From GCA-2748575 sp965222725 (GTDB lineage: Bacteria > Pseudomonadota > Gammaproteobacteria > Pseudomonadales > Ketobacteraceae), in NCBI GenBank assembly GCA_965222725.1, contig OZ244969.1:4712001-4776000 (forward strand): DNA of 64,000 nucleotides, written 5' to 3'. Made by a program: the position numbers and the translations under genes. Numbering within the stretch: position 1 is the stretch's first letter; each line of letters begins with the position of its first letter. Under the pieces are notes generated by a model. It had not been told where the DNA came from. It saw nothing but the letters and a program-made list of their open reading frames with translations, and ran no database searches. Below, in pieces: positions 9,004-17,946 of this stretch.

Positions 9004-10776
9004 TTAGTATGTACGCGCTTTCGGCTGGAAAGCATCCACAGTTTTGGGAGAGAAGTTCACAGCACGCTTGCTGAGCTTTTTCTCGCCAGGGGTGTAGATG
9101 GAATGCGCCAGCCAGTTTTCGTCATCACGATCCGGATAGTCGTAACGGGAGTGGGCGCCGCGGCTTTCTTTGCGGCCTTCTGCTGCGATGGCGGTGGCCT
9201 CGGCCACTTCCAGCAGGTTATCCAGCTCCAGCGCTTCGATACGGGCTGTGTTGTACGCATTACTCTTGTCTACAAGGTGCGTATTGGCGATTCGTTCCCG
9301 AAGCGTGGACAGCTTCTCGACACCTTCCTGCATCAGGTCAGCCTTGCGGAACACGCCGAAGCTGTTCTGCATGGTGGTCTGCAGTTCTTTGCGCAGCTCA
9401 GAAACACTTTCACCTTCTTTGGTGTTGTCCAATCGGTCAAGACGAGCCTCAACACGCTCCAGATCGGAATCCGTGGCGTCACGCTGCTCAACCCCTTCTG
9501 CCAGTGCTTTTTCTATGAACATACCAGCTGCACGACCAAAGACCACCAGATCCAGCAGCGAGTTGCCACCCAGGCGGTTCGCACCGTGTACGGACACACA
9601 GGCAACTTCACCCACTGCGTACAGACCTTCAACGATCTGATCATTGCCATCGGCATCCTGCTTGATGGCCTGACCGTGAATATTGGTGGGAATACCACCC
9701 ATCATGTAGTGACAGGTCGGCACGACAGGAATTGGGGTTTTTACGGGATCGGACTGGGCAAAGGTAATAGACAGCTCACAGATACCCGGCAGGCGACTGT
9801 GCAGCACCTCCTCACCCAGGTGATCCAGCTTCAGGTAAACGTGATCACCTTCAGGGCCACAACCACGCCCATCCAGAATTTCCTGCATCATGGAACGGGC
9901 CACCACATCACGGCTGGCCAGGTCTTTGGCGTTAGGCGCGTAGCGCTCCATAAAACGCTCGCCATCCTTGTTCACCAGGTAGCCACCTTCACCACGACAA
10001 CCTTCAGTGACAAGCACCCCTGCCCCGGCAATACCGGTAGGGTGGAACTGCCACATTTCGATATCCTGAACCGGTAAACCAGCACGCAGCGCCATGCCCA
10101 CACCGTCACCGGTGTTGATCAGTGCGTTAGTGGTGGATGCATAGATACGACCAGAGCCGCCGGTAGCAAATACCGTCGCCTTGGATTTGAAATAAACCTG
10201 CTCACCGGATTCAATATCAATCGCCACAACACCAGTTACGGCGCCATCCTGATTCATTACCAGATCGGCGGCGTACCATTCGTTATAGAACTTGGTATTG
10301 TGTTTGACGTTTTGCTGATACAGCGCGTGCAACAGAGCGTGACCGGTCCGGTCAGCTGCCGCACAGGTACGGGCAGCCTGACCACCCTCACCGAAATTCT
10401 TGGACTGGCCACCAAAAGGACGCTGATAAATACGACCTTCTTCAGTACGGGAGAAAGGCAGCCCCATGTGATCCAGCTCGAACACCACCTCAGGACCCAC
10501 GTTACACATATACTCGATAGCGTCCTGGTCACCGATATAGTCCGAACCTTTTACGGTGTCGTACATGTGCCAGCGCCAGTCATCATTAGGATCTGAACTG
10601 GCAATCGCACAGGTGATGCCGCCCTGGGCGGATACAGTGTGCGAACGGGTAGGAAAAACCTTGGAAATCAGAGCAGTTCTCTGGCCAGACTGAGCCAGCT
10701 GCAGCGCAGCGCGCATACCGGCACCGCCACCACCAACGATAACTGCATCAAATGCTAGTGAACGAATCTTAGCCAT
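9004..10776 (-). CDS. sdhA: Succinate dehydrogenase flavoprotein subunit
   Basis: Oxidises succinate to fumarate with covalently bound FAD. The 590-residue product shows the dinucleotide motif VIVGGGGAGMRAAL (residues 12-25), H46 in TRSHTVSAQGG as the flavin attachment site, the substrate-side HPTGI motif, and RLGGNSLLDLVVFGRAAG near residue 400. It lies 3 bp after sdhD and 12 bp before sdhB. Nothing is missing relative to the family. Confidence 0.97.
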   Translation of the reverse strand: MAKIRSLAFDAVIVGGGGAGMRAALQLAQSGQRTALISKVFPTRSHTVSAQGGITCAIASSDPNDDWRWHMYDTVKGSDYIGDQDAIEYMCNVGPEVVFELDHMGLPFSRTEEGRIYQRPFGGQSKNFGEGGQAARTCAAADRTGHALLHALYQQNVKHNTKFYNEWYAADLVMNQDGAVTGVVAIDIESGEQVYFKSKATVFATGGSGRIYASTTNALINTGDGVGMALRAGLPVQDIEMWQFHPTGIAGAGVLVTEGCRGEGGYLVNKDGERFMERYAPNAKDLASRDVVARSMMQEILDGRGCGPEGDHVYLKLDHLGEEVLHSRLPGICELSITFAQSDPVKTPIPVVPTCHYMMGGIPTNIHGQAIKQDADGNDQIVEGLYAVGEVACVSVHGANRLGGNSLLDLVVFGRAAGMFIEKALAEGVEQRDATDSDLERVEARLDRLDNTKEGESVSELRKELQTTMQNSFGVFRKADLMQEGVEKLSTLRERIANTHLVDKSNAYNTARIEALELDNLLEVAEATAIAAEGRKESRGAHSRYDYPDRDDENWLAHSIYTPGEKKLSKRAVNFSPKTVDAFQPKARTY

Positions 10777-10779
10777 TGA

Positions 10780-11154
10780 TTAAGCACTCCATATGATCAT
10801 TGCGCCCCAAAGAACATAAACGACCGCAACCAGGATCGTTCCCAACTGAAATACAATGCGTAGGGGAGTTGCAATGCTGCCTAACTGGCGCTCAGTCAGA
10901 TAATCGGTGGACACCGTCCACATACCCACCCATGCGTGCCCAGCCAAAGACAGCAGAGCCAGGAAGGTAAAAATTTTCATATAGGTGGACCCCATATAAC
11001 CCTGCCAGTCGGCATAGGTCAGATCCGGGTTCATAAAGAAGAAGCTAAGCAGACAAATGAAGTAAACACCCAGAATGACAGCGGAGATGCGCTGAATCAT
11101 CCAATCGGAAAGACCGTTTTTTCCCAATCCAGTCGCGCTGGTTACCATATCCAA
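10780..11154 (-). CDS. sdhD: Succinate dehydrogenase membrane anchor subunit
   Basis: The 124-residue membrane protein has three predicted helices (around residues 25-45, 57-77 and 97-120) and pairs with SdhC to bind haem b and the quinone. The opening MVTSATGLGKNGLSDWMIQR resembles bacterial SdhD (VTNATGLGRNGL type). The start overlaps the sdhC stop by 13 bp, which implies translational coupling. Assignment rests on position, size and hydrophobic pattern as well as sequence. Confidence 0.93.
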   Translation of the reverse strand: MDMVTSATGLGKNGLSDWMIQRISAVILGVYFICLLSFFFMNPDLTYADWQGYMGSTYMKIFTFLALLSLAGHAWVGMWTVSTDYLTERQLGSIATPLRIVFQLGTILVAVVYVLWGAMIIWSA

Positions 11155-11528
11155 ACCCCCGCCAATACAATCAATACAACAGACAGACCCAGCACAATCC
11201 GGGCACCCAGCCGACCGCCTTCGAGCGTTTCACCAATGCCGATATCCATCAGCAGGTGTTTGCAGCCAGCAATAAAGTGATAAATAAGACCCGCGAGAAT
11301 TCCCCACAAGATCAGCTTGGGCAGAACGCCGGACAAACACTCTTTAACAGACTCGAAAGATTCCTGACTTTCGAGCGAAGCTCCCAGCCCCCATATCAGG
11401 AAGCCCACACCCACAAACAGGATGATTCCTGAAATACGGTGCAAAATGGAAGCGATTGCGGTGACAGGCCAACGGAAGGCCCCAAGATCGAGGTTGACTG
11501 GTCTTTCTTTGTTCACGGTAACATTCAC
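11142..11528 (-). CDS. sdhC: Succinate dehydrogenase cytochrome b556 subunit
   Basis: Haem-b and quinone-binding anchor. Motifs are RPVNLDL, then the helix-1 motif ITAIASILHRISG-like segment (VTAIASILHRISGI here), and YHFIAGCKHLLMDIG with the haem-ligand His. An upstream ATG at 11633 would add about 35 residues with no family counterpart, so I place the start at a GTG at 11528: this gives 128 residues and aligns end-to-end with E. coli SdhC (RPVNLDL begins at residue 9 in both). A GGAG lies 11 nt upstream. A second GTG at 11516 (124 residues) is possible. Confidence 0.9.
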   Translation of the reverse strand: MNVTVNKERPVNLDLGAFRWPVTAIASILHRISGIILFVGVGFLIWGLGASLESQESFESVKECLSGVLPKLILWGILAGLIYHFIAGCKHLLMDIGIGETLEGGRLGARIVLGLSVVLIVLAGVWIW

Positions 11529-11709
11529 TGTGACAATGGCTCCATCGCGGGCCGGCAACCAGAGATTATTGCCTGCCAGATGGTGCGTTGAACTGTAATC
11601 GGGCAAGACGCGCACCAGACGGCGGCTTAACACCCGGCTTCAGACGATCCCCTAATCACTCCTGATGGACTGACTAAAATCTCGCCCCTCCTCCTATTTT
11701 CGGGGGCGA

Positions 11710-11738
11710 AGTATAGTCTTATCGCACTTTAATTACAA
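11710..11738 (-). promoter_or_regulatory. Sigma-70-type promoter of sdhCDAB
   Basis: On the minus strand TTGTAA (4 of 6 matches to the -35 consensus) is followed, after exactly 17 bp, by TATACT (5 of 6 to the -10 consensus). Transcription would start near 11703, leaving a leader of about 175 nt before the GTG start of sdhC. Confidence 0.65.
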
Positions 11739-11900
11739 TTGGCTGTCTAGAAGGATAAAGTGTTCATATATATAGAAGAATTCGCTCTAAAAACGCCCCA
11801 TTTTAATGCACCGGACCTTCAAACTGACCAAACAGCCACACAGATCAATGGTATTCTGTCTATTCAGGACTACCATTTGATGGTTACATCTTGAAATAAA

Positions 11901-11929
11901 TTGACAAACAATGGGCAAGTCATTAGTTT
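11901..11929 (+). promoter_or_regulatory. Possible gltA promoter
   Basis: A perfect -35 hexamer TTGACA (11901-11906), a 17-bp spacer and a poor -10 (TAGTTT, 11924-11929). The transcript would have a ~200-nt leader. The weak -10 suggests either activator dependence or that the real promoter lies closer to the gene. Confidence 0.3.
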
Positions 11930-11964
11930 TGGCCCCCGTTCCAAAAGAACGCGGTAAATGCTCA

Positions 11965-12006
11965 TTGTTTATACAAAAATTCATGACGCAACCGCTTGTT
12001 TATACA
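11965..12006. repeat. 11-bp direct repeat upstream of gltA
   Basis: TTGTTTATACA occurs at 11965-11975 and again at 11996-12006. The 31-bp spacing is close to three helical turns, so both copies would face the same side of the DNA, as for tandem regulator sites. Each copy also contains a -10-like TATACA. Function unknown. Confidence 0.5.
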
Positions 12007-12134
12007 TGCAGATCCACGCCGCACCAAACAGGGGCTACCAACACCTCTGGGGTGGGCTTTGATTTGTTGTTGTAGGCGCAGAAGGCTCCCGGCCGCAGTA
12101 AATCAGGCGCCGTTCACGCAAACAGGAGATTAGT

Positions 12135-13415
12135 ATGACTGAGAAGAAGGCTCAGTTGAGTTTTGGCGACAAGCAACTCGAACTACCCATATATTCCGGC
12201 ACTCTGGGCCCAGACGTAATCGACGTCAGCCAGATCACTGCAAACGGTGCGTTTACCTTCGATCCAGGCTTCGTTTCCACAGCCTCCTGCGAATCCAAGA
12301 TTACCTATATTGATGGTGGAAAAGGTGTACTGCTGCACCGCGGCTACCCTATAGACCAGCTGGCCGAAAAATCAGACTACCTCGAAGTCTGCTACCTGCT
12401 GCTTTACGGAGAGCTTCCCAATGCCGAGCAAAAGCAGCAATTCCTGAGCACCATCAATAACCACACCATGGTTCACGAGCAACTGCGCAACTTCTATCAG
12501 GGCTTCCGTCGTGACGCTCACCCCATGGCCATTATGTGTGGCGTTGTGGGTGCATTGTCGGCGTTCTACCACGATTCTCTGGAAATTTCCGACGAGCGCC
12601 ATCGTGAAATTGCTGCCTTCCGCCTGATTGCGAAGATGCCTACCCTGGCTGCCATGTGCTACAAATACTCCCTTGGCCAGCCATTCATGTTCCCTCGCAA
12701 CGACTTGAGCTACTCCGAAAACTTCCTTTATATGATGTTCGGCGTACCTTGCGAAGAGTACAAGGTGAACCCTGTACTGGCGAAGGCCATGGACAAGATC
12801 TTTATCCTGCACGCAGACCACGAGCAAAACGCGTCTACATCAACAGTACGCCTTGCAGGCTCTTCCGGCGCCAACCCGTTTGCCTGTATCGCTGCCGGTA
12901 TCGCCGCACTCTGGGGCCCTGCTCACGGTGGCGCCAACGAAGCGGTGCTCAACATGCTGGACGAGATCGGCGATGTGTCCAACGTAGATCAATACGTTGC
13001 CAAGGCCAAAGACAAGAACGATCCGTTCCGTCTGATGGGTTTTGGTCACCGGGTTTATAAAAACTATGACCCGCGTGCCACCGTAATGCGCGACACCTGC
13101 CACCAGGTACTGAACGAGCTGGGTATTAACGATCCTCAGCTGGAACTGGCCATGAAGCTCGAAGAAATCGCCCGTTCCGACGACTACTTTGTTTCCAAGA
13201 ACTTGTACCCGAACGTGGACTTCTACTCTGGTATCATTCTGAAAGCCATCGGCATTCCCACCAGCATGTTCACTGTGATCTTTGCACTGGCACGGACAGT
13301 AGGCTGGGTAGCTCACTGGCACGAAATGATCAGCAACCCTTACCGCATCGGTCGCCCCCGTCAGCTTTACACTGGCGAACCCAAGCGCGACTGGAAATCG
13401 GTAGAAGAACGTTAA
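12135..13415 (+). CDS. gltA: Citrate synthase (type I, hexameric)
   Basis: Condenses acetyl-CoA and oxaloacetate to citrate. The 426-residue product is the size of Gram-negative, NADH-regulated type I enzymes. Catalytic motifs are HADHEQNAS (near residue 227), GPAHGGANE, FGHRVYKNYDPRA and the catalytic Asp in PNVDFYSG. The ATG follows AGGAG by 7 nt. It is divergent from sdhC and followed by a strong terminator, so it is monocistronic. Confidence 0.98.
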   Translation: MTEKKAQLSFGDKQLELPIYSGTLGPDVIDVSQITANGAFTFDPGFVSTASCESKITYIDGGKGVLLHRGYPIDQLAEKSDYLEVCYLLLYGELPNAEQKQQFLSTINNHTMVHEQLRNFYQGFRRDAHPMAIMCGVVGALSAFYHDSLEISDERHREIAAFRLIAKMPTLAAMCYKYSLGQPFMFPRNDLSYSENFLYMMFGVPCEEYKVNPVLAKAMDKIFILHADHEQNASTSTVRLAGSSGANPFACIAAGIAALWGPAHGGANEAVLNMLDEIGDVSNVDQYVAKAKDKNDPFRLMGFGHRVYKNYDPRATVMRDTCHQVLNELGINDPQLELAMKLEEIARSDDYFVSKNLYPNVDFYSGIILKAIGIPTSMFTVIFALARTVGWVAHWHEMISNPYRIGRPRQLYTGEPKRDWKSVEER

Positions 13416-13431
13416 TCATTAACCCGTTCGC

Positions 13432-13461
13432 AAAACGCCGCCACTTACTGGCGGCGTTTTT
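13432..13461 (+). terminator. Rho-independent terminator of gltA
   Basis: An 11-bp perfect stem (AAAACGCCGCC at 13432-13442, complement at 13450-13460) with a 7-nt loop ends in a run of T residues 17 bp after the gltA stop. It also has A residues on the left arm and could act in both directions. Confidence 0.9.
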
Positions 13462-13499
13462 GTTTCTGGGGTATAAATTCAGAGAACACAGGGGGCACA

Positions 13500-14366
13500 A
13501 TGAAAGTCGCATTTATTGGATTAGGTGTAATGGGTTATCCAATGGCCGGCCATTTGATGAAAGCCGGGCATGAAGTAACCGTTTATAATCGGACAACGGC
13601 CAAAGCCCGGCAATGGGTGGAGCAATTTGGCGGCCAACTGGCGGAATCTCCTGCCCTGGCCGCCAGCGAATGCGATATTGTGTTTATGTGTGTTGGGAAT
13701 GATCAGGATCTGATGGAAGTGGCCGCTGGGGACAACGGAGCGCTGAGCGGTATGGCTCCCGGCGGCATTCTGGTAGATCACACCACGGCCTCTGCGGAAG
13801 CTGCGCGGATTCTGAGCGAGCGATGCGATGAGAAAGGCTGCCACTTTATTGATGCACCGGTTTCCGGCGGCCAGCAAGGGGCCGAGAACGGGCAGCTTAC
13901 CATTATGTGCGGAGGTGAGGACGAAGCTTTTGCGAAAGCCCGCGAGGTGATGGATTGCTATGCCAAGCAGATCAGCTTGATGGGCCCTGCCGGTAACGGG
14001 CAGCTTACCAAAATGGTGAATCAGATTACCATTTGTGGGTTGATTCAGAGCCTGGCTGAAGGGTTAAATTTTGCTGAAAGAGCCGGATTGGATCCTCATA
14101 AAGTGATTGAGGTGATATCTAAGGGCGCTGCCCAGTCCTGGCAGATGGAAAACCGGCACAAAACCATGATTGCCGGAGAGTATGAGCATGGCTTTGCGGT
14201 AGACTGGATGCGAAAGGATCTGAAGATCTGCCTTGAAGAGGCCGATCGGAATGGGAGTTCACTGCCGATTGCTGCGCTGATTGATCAGTTTTATGGGGAT
14301 GTGCAGCGTATGGGTGGGGGGCGGTTTGATACGTCTAGTTTGTTGAAGAGGCTTAAATCGCTATAA
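13500..14366 (+). CDS. NAD(P)-dependent 3-hydroxyisobutyrate dehydrogenase-family oxidoreductase
   Basis: Beta-hydroxyacid dehydrogenase of 288 residues, a typical length. The N-terminal Rossmann motif is GLGVMGYPMAGHLMKAGHEV (residues 7-26), followed by the substrate motif DAPVSGGQQGAENGQL (~122-137) and GNGQLTKMVNQ, whose Lys is the family's catalytic residue. The C-terminal helical domain is complete. The substrate (3-hydroxyisobutyrate, tartronate semialdehyde or succinic semialdehyde) cannot be told from sequence. A GGGGG lies 5 nt before the ATG. It is convergent with the Tad locus, with a 14-bp gap and no clear hairpin between. Confidence 0.88.
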   Translation: MKVAFIGLGVMGYPMAGHLMKAGHEVTVYNRTTAKARQWVEQFGGQLAESPALAASECDIVFMCVGNDQDLMEVAAGDNGALSGMAPGGILVDHTTASAEAARILSERCDEKGCHFIDAPVSGGQQGAENGQLTIMCGGEDEAFAKAREVMDCYAKQISLMGPAGNGQLTKMVNQITICGLIQSLAEGLNFAERAGLDPHKVIEVISKGAAQSWQMENRHKTMIAGEYEHGFAVDWMRKDLKICLEEADRNGSSLPIAALIDQFYGDVQRMGGGRFDTSSLLKRLKSL

Positions 14367-14380
14367 AAAAAGAGGTTGCA

Positions 14381-15139
14381 TTAACAATATCCTCCAAATG
14401 CGCACAGGTTGACGCTTGTAATGGTGGCACGGGATTGCATAATCATCGATGATTCGGCGGTGATCCATACTCCTGGGCGGTTTCGGGCGCGATTAAACGG
14501 ATCGTCCACAAAAGTGCCTGGAACCAAGTCCTCCATGTTTGTTGGAGAATCCTCACCAACAAAAAATCCATTGATAAACGGAACCCCTGTATCCACAAGG
14601 TATCTAACACTAATCGTCATAATGTTCGCATCCTGAATATTAGTGCCCGATGAACCTCCCGTTACAGTTGGATCCTGAGCCAGTAGATTCGCATTAGGTA
14701 TATAACAACCACTTTGAGGATAAGTGCAAGGACTCCCTGGAGCCGTCTCTCCCCAATCATCAAATTCCGGCGTCGCGGGCCTTATAATCTGAATTTCAAC
14801 CTTGGCCAGTTCTGTCGCAGGCAGATCATTACCGTCACAGGAAACACCCACAGGAAGAGGGTCGAAAGCCGCCATCCGGCATCTGATTGTCATTTTGATC
14901 TCACACAGCCCATCACAAGTGTCTGGGTCCGCATCATCGGGCAAGCTTGCCATTTCCGTTGAGGCCGCTTGTCGAGCACCCATAAAAGACGCATATTCCA
15001 GATTGGTCTTTGCCTGATAGATCAGGCCTAAATGCACAATACCCATACCGATCAACATCATTACAGGAAACACGATAATCGTCTCTGCCATTGCCGCGCC
15101 TGTCACGTATAATCTTTTCGAGAGGTTATGTGCTTTCAT
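14381..15139 (-). CDS. TadE-like pilus assembly protein
   Basis: The 252-residue product has a short basic N-terminus, one hydrophobic segment (~residues 20-42: AETIIVFPVMMLIGMGIVHL) and then the YQAKTNLEYASFMGARQAA region characteristic of TadE/TadF pseudopilins, followed by a ~190-residue periplasmic part with eight or more cysteines, ending CAFGGYC. The cysteines imply disulfides and periplasmic location. It is the last gene of the leftward Tad operon, 15 bp after the phosphatase. Its distance from the other pseudopilin genes suggests a later addition or a special minor pilin. Confidence 0.75.
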   Translation of the reverse strand: MKAHNLSKRLYVTGAAMAETIIVFPVMMLIGMGIVHLGLIYQAKTNLEYASFMGARQAASTEMASLPDDADPDTCDGLCEIKMTIRCRMAAFDPLPVGVSCDGNDLPATELAKVEIQIIRPATPEFDDWGETAPGSPCTYPQSGCYIPNANLLAQDPTVTGGSSGTNIQDANIMTISVRYLVDTGVPFINGFFVGEDSPTNMEDLVPGTFVDDPFNRARNRPGVWITAESSMIMQSRATITSVNLCAFGGYC

Positions 15140-15154
15140 TGCTCTTTACCTGGC

Positions 15155-15826
15155 TCAGGAGAACACTAGAATAACGGTTTTGTCATCTCTGCCGCCACGC
15201 CGCTCACTCTCCTCGACCAGCGCTATAGCCTTATCGGACATGGATAATGTCCGGTTACCCATAATCCTTTTAATTAAATCATTCGGCAACTGATCAGAAA
15301 TACCATCCGATGAGAGTAGTAGCATATCTTCTTCAACCCAGTCCCATTCACTGATATCAGGCAAGACTTTGGTGCCCAGCCCAATGGCCCTGGTTACGAG
15401 ATTCTTGGTTCCATTCCCTCGTTGGACTGCTTTAATATGGTCTTTAGTCAACTGATCCAGAACACCGCCTCTGAACCTGTAAATTCTGCTGTCGCCAATA
15501 CTATAACAGAACAACTTGCTTTCGATCTTCCAGGCCAATACCAAGGTACTGGCCATGCCTTTTCCAATCGCCTTGTCAAGGGACTTCGCGTATACTGCGC
15601 TGTTCGCCTTTTCTATTGCGCGATCAATTGATTGAAGAGTAATTTCGCTAGCACGAAGCTCCTCATAAAGCGTGTCAACAACCTCTCTGGAGGCTTTTCC
15701 TCCCTGCGGGTTACCACCAACACCATCAGCAACAGCAAATACTCCTATACTGCTCAGAACCAAAGAGGCGTCCTCGTTGCTGTCTGACTTCTCCCCTTTG
15801 CGGCTTAACGACACCGCCTTTAACAT
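15155..15826 (-). CDS. PP2C-family serine/threonine protein phosphatase
   Basis: Metal-dependent phosphatase that removes phosphate from Ser/Thr. Visible PP2C motifs are the N-terminal KSDSNEDA, the metal-binding AVADGVGGNPQGGKAS, KGMASTLVLAW, SIGDSRIYRF, LLLSSDGISDQL and the C-terminal RGGRDDKTVILV. I chose the ATG at 15826 (223 residues), 1 nt after the stop of the TPR gene, over a TTG at 15841. It is embedded in the Tad operon beside an FHA-domain gene and near a divergent kinase, so it probably reverses phosphorylation of pilus components. Confidence 0.9.
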   Translation of the reverse strand: MLKAVSLSRKGEKSDSNEDASLVLSSIGVFAVADGVGGNPQGGKASREVVDTLYEELRASEITLQSIDRAIEKANSAVYAKSLDKAIGKGMASTLVLAWKIESKLFCYSIGDSRIYRFRGGVLDQLTKDHIKAVQRGNGTKNLVTRAIGLGTKVLPDISEWDWVEEDMLLLSSDGISDQLPNDLIKRIMGNRTLSMSDKAIALVEESERRGGRDDKTVILVFS

Positions 15827-15827
15827 T

Positions 15828-16346
15828 TCAGTTGTTCTCAATCAGATTAACAAGCTTATCCAAATTCGTATTCTGTTGGCTCAATTGCGCCTGATCCTGG
15901 CCGCCTTCGGCAAATTCTGACAGATCGGCAAGCAACCGACTGACTCGGGAAATATCTACTCCCTCAGGTGCAGTCGCCGCAAAAAATTTCATATGCTCTT
16001 CGGCACGCATCAGGAAAATAGTCCCCAGATTATAATGCGCCTTGGAATTTTTGGGATTCACTGAAATTGAGGCCGCGAAATAGTTCGCAGACTGCGTTAA
16101 GTCTTTTTGAAGAAAATAGATATTGCCAAGGCGGTAAAGCGCCTGTTCTTCGCTCGGAGAAATCTCTAAGACCTGCTTGAAAGCTTCCTGAGCCGCAACA
16201 AGATCACCGGCTCGATAGAGCTTCTCCCCCTTTATCAGCAACTGTTCAGTTTTCAACTCTTGAACCAGCTCCTGATCACCAAAATTTAGTGCCTGGCAGC
16301 CGCATAACGAAACCGAAAGCAAAAGCAACACAAATGTCCTTGGCAT
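15828..16346 (-). CDS. tadD: TPR-repeat lipoprotein, TadD-like
   Basis: A 172-residue exported protein with a signal peptide ending in a lipobox (LCGC, Cys17). At least two tetratricopeptide repeats follow: LIKGEKLYRAGDLVAAQEAFKQ region, EEQALYRLGNIYFLQKDLTQ and SKAHYNLGTIFLMRAEEHM. TadD proteins of Tad systems are TPR lipoproteins that help secretin assembly, which fits this position. The start directly abuts the stop of the FHA gene. Tad membership is inferred from context. Confidence 0.8.
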   Translation of the reverse strand: MPRTFVLLLLSVSLCGCQALNFGDQELVQELKTEQLLIKGEKLYRAGDLVAAQEAFKQVLEISPSEEQALYRLGNIYFLQKDLTQSANYFAASISVNPKNSKAHYNLGTIFLMRAEEHMKFFAATAPEGVDISRVSRLLADLSEFAEGGQDQAQLSQQNTNLDKLVNLIENN

Positions 16347-17885
16347 CTAGGCTCCCCAACGCTCATACCATGCCAGTTTAGAGCTCGCCTTAGTGTGGTA
16401 CTCACTACCAGGCGGCACCAGATCAATCACTTCTTGCCAAAGCTGCTTGGCTTGATTGGAATTCACATATTCCAGCCTCAAGGCCTTACGATAAAGCTGC
16501 TTAGCTCTGGCATCTGCATTTTCAATGGCAATTTTTGCAGCGACACTTTCACCAATAGACAGGGCTTTTTCCCAAAGTCGATAGGCTTCATGATTCTTAC
16601 CTTCCTTGGAAGCTTCAGTACCACGATCTACGTATTCCTCAATTACCCGTACCGCCACCTGATCAGCGTAAACAGACCTTTGACGACCATTGAAAAAGGC
16701 CTTTTCCCTTTCCATGAATCGACCCCAGTGCTCAAAGGCAAGATCTTTGTTACCGGACACGTGGGCTTTCGAACCCCGGACATAATCATTGTAAAGACGG
16801 GCCAATTCTTCATGCTTTGATTTAACCTGGGCACGTACCGCAGTTGATACCCTTGAATTGTTTTCGTAACGATTCATGTCACCAAACAGACTATCTGCCT
16901 CACCAGCGAGATAGCGCTCCTCTGCTTTTGCCACAAGACGCTTGGCGCTGGTGGTATCAGCGGAAACCTCCGGCGGCTTGGGTTTTGGCTTGGGCTCAGG
17001 TGCAGCAGCCGTTTTGGGCTCCACAGACGCAGGTGTGGACGTAACAGATTTCACCTGGGACTCAGGCGTTTTTGGAGATGATAAGGATTTGGCCGGAGCC
17101 ATGGACAAACTGGGTGGTGGCGCAACGGAAGGCTTTTTCGCGATCGGCTGCTCCGATACTGTCGATTGAGTCGCCGCCGAAGCTTGAACCTGTGCAGCCG
17201 CGGGTGCAGTGGCTGTCGCTTTCTGCTGAGGCGCAGCAGCCACGACCGCCCTGGATGCTAGCTGCTGCTGCTGGCTGGAACTGTAGTAGTAAAAACCACC
17301 ACCTGCCAGAACAACCCCAATCACCAGGGTGCTGACGGTTGTAAGAAGCTTTTTGGAAGTACTTTTACCAAAGGGATCATCTGCCGAACTTACAACCTGG
17401 GGCTCGGGTTTCTTTTTCGCTTTTTTCTTTTTCTTCTGATCTTCTTCTCGGCCGCTGGTAAAGTTCAGAGAGACTTCTCCAAGCTTTATCACATCGTCTT
17501 CTTCAAGGATAACCCGATTAACCTTATATCCATTGACCTTGATGCCATTCAGGCTTTGCAGGTCACTGATCACAAAGCGACCGGATTGAAATATAATCTC
17601 AGCGTGCTTTCTTGAAACACCTTTGCCAGTCAGTACAAAATCGCATTCAGTTCCTCGACCTAGTACATAAGGAAAAGCCGTAATGGGGTGTCGGTCGCCA
17701 GCATCATCGATCAACGCTGCATTACCGGTATCATCCTCGGAATCGACGTACACTTCCGTTTTTTCGTTATCCCAGCTTTCCAGTGCATCATTCGCACTGA
17801 AATTCTCGGGTCCATCCAGTCGGTGCTTGCTGAGATCAACAACCGGGGTTGACTCAACCACGAATTCGTCAGGCTTGTTACTCAT
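16347..17885 (-). CDS. FHA-domain membrane protein of the Tad locus
   Basis: The 512-residue product has a forkhead-associated domain (~residues 60-135; GRGTECDFVLTGKGVSRKHAEI and SLNGIKVNGYKV carry the phosphothreonine-binding Arg, Ser-Arg-Lys-His and Asn), a Lys-rich cytoplasmic stretch, one membrane helix (~182-203) and a periplasmic region: a Pro/Ala/Gln/Ser-rich linker (~205-320) then helical TPR-like repeats to the end. It therefore could sense phosphorylation inside and contact pilus parts outside. Neighbouring PP2C and kinase genes support this. Exact function unknown. Confidence 0.85.
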   Translation of the reverse strand: MSNKPDEFVVESTPVVDLSKHRLDGPENFSANDALESWDNEKTEVYVDSEDDTGNAALIDDAGDRHPITAFPYVLGRGTECDFVLTGKGVSRKHAEIIFQSGRFVISDLQSLNGIKVNGYKVNRVILEEDDVIKLGEVSLNFTSGREEDQKKKKKAKKKPEPQVVSSADDPFGKSTSKKLLTTVSTLVIGVVLAGGGFYYYSSSQQQQLASRAVVAAAPQQKATATAPAAAQVQASAATQSTVSEQPIAKKPSVAPPPSLSMAPAKSLSSPKTPESQVKSVTSTPASVEPKTAAAPEPKPKPKPPEVSADTTSAKRLVAKAEERYLAGEADSLFGDMNRYENNSRVSTAVRAQVKSKHEELARLYNDYVRGSKAHVSGNKDLAFEHWGRFMEREKAFFNGRQRSVYADQVAVRVIEEYVDRGTEASKEGKNHEAYRLWEKALSIGESVAAKIAIENADARAKQLYRKALRLEYVNSNQAKQLWQEVIDLVPPGSEYHTKASSKLAWYERWGA

Positions 17886-17946
17886 GGGATTTCCTCACCC
17901 TAACCTAATTAGCTCAGGGTACACGCTGTTTTTGTTATTATTCAAT

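Larger units (their letters stand above)
11529..12134. promoter_or_regulatory. Divergent sdhC / gltA regulatory region
   Basis: About 600 bp with no credible gene; the short reading frames here have no family features. It holds the sdh promoter (11710-11738, minus), a possible gltA promoter (11901-11929, plus), and an 11-bp direct repeat TTGTTTATACA at 11965-11975 and 11996-12006. The gltA ribosome-binding site AGGAG is at 12123-12127. The shared layout would allow common regulation of citrate synthase and succinate dehydrogenase. Confidence 0.7.

Noticed and set aside
11787..11984. 65-residue reading frame in the sdhC/gltA gap
   Set aside because: It lies over promoter elements, has no recognisable domain and no good ribosome site; likely chance.
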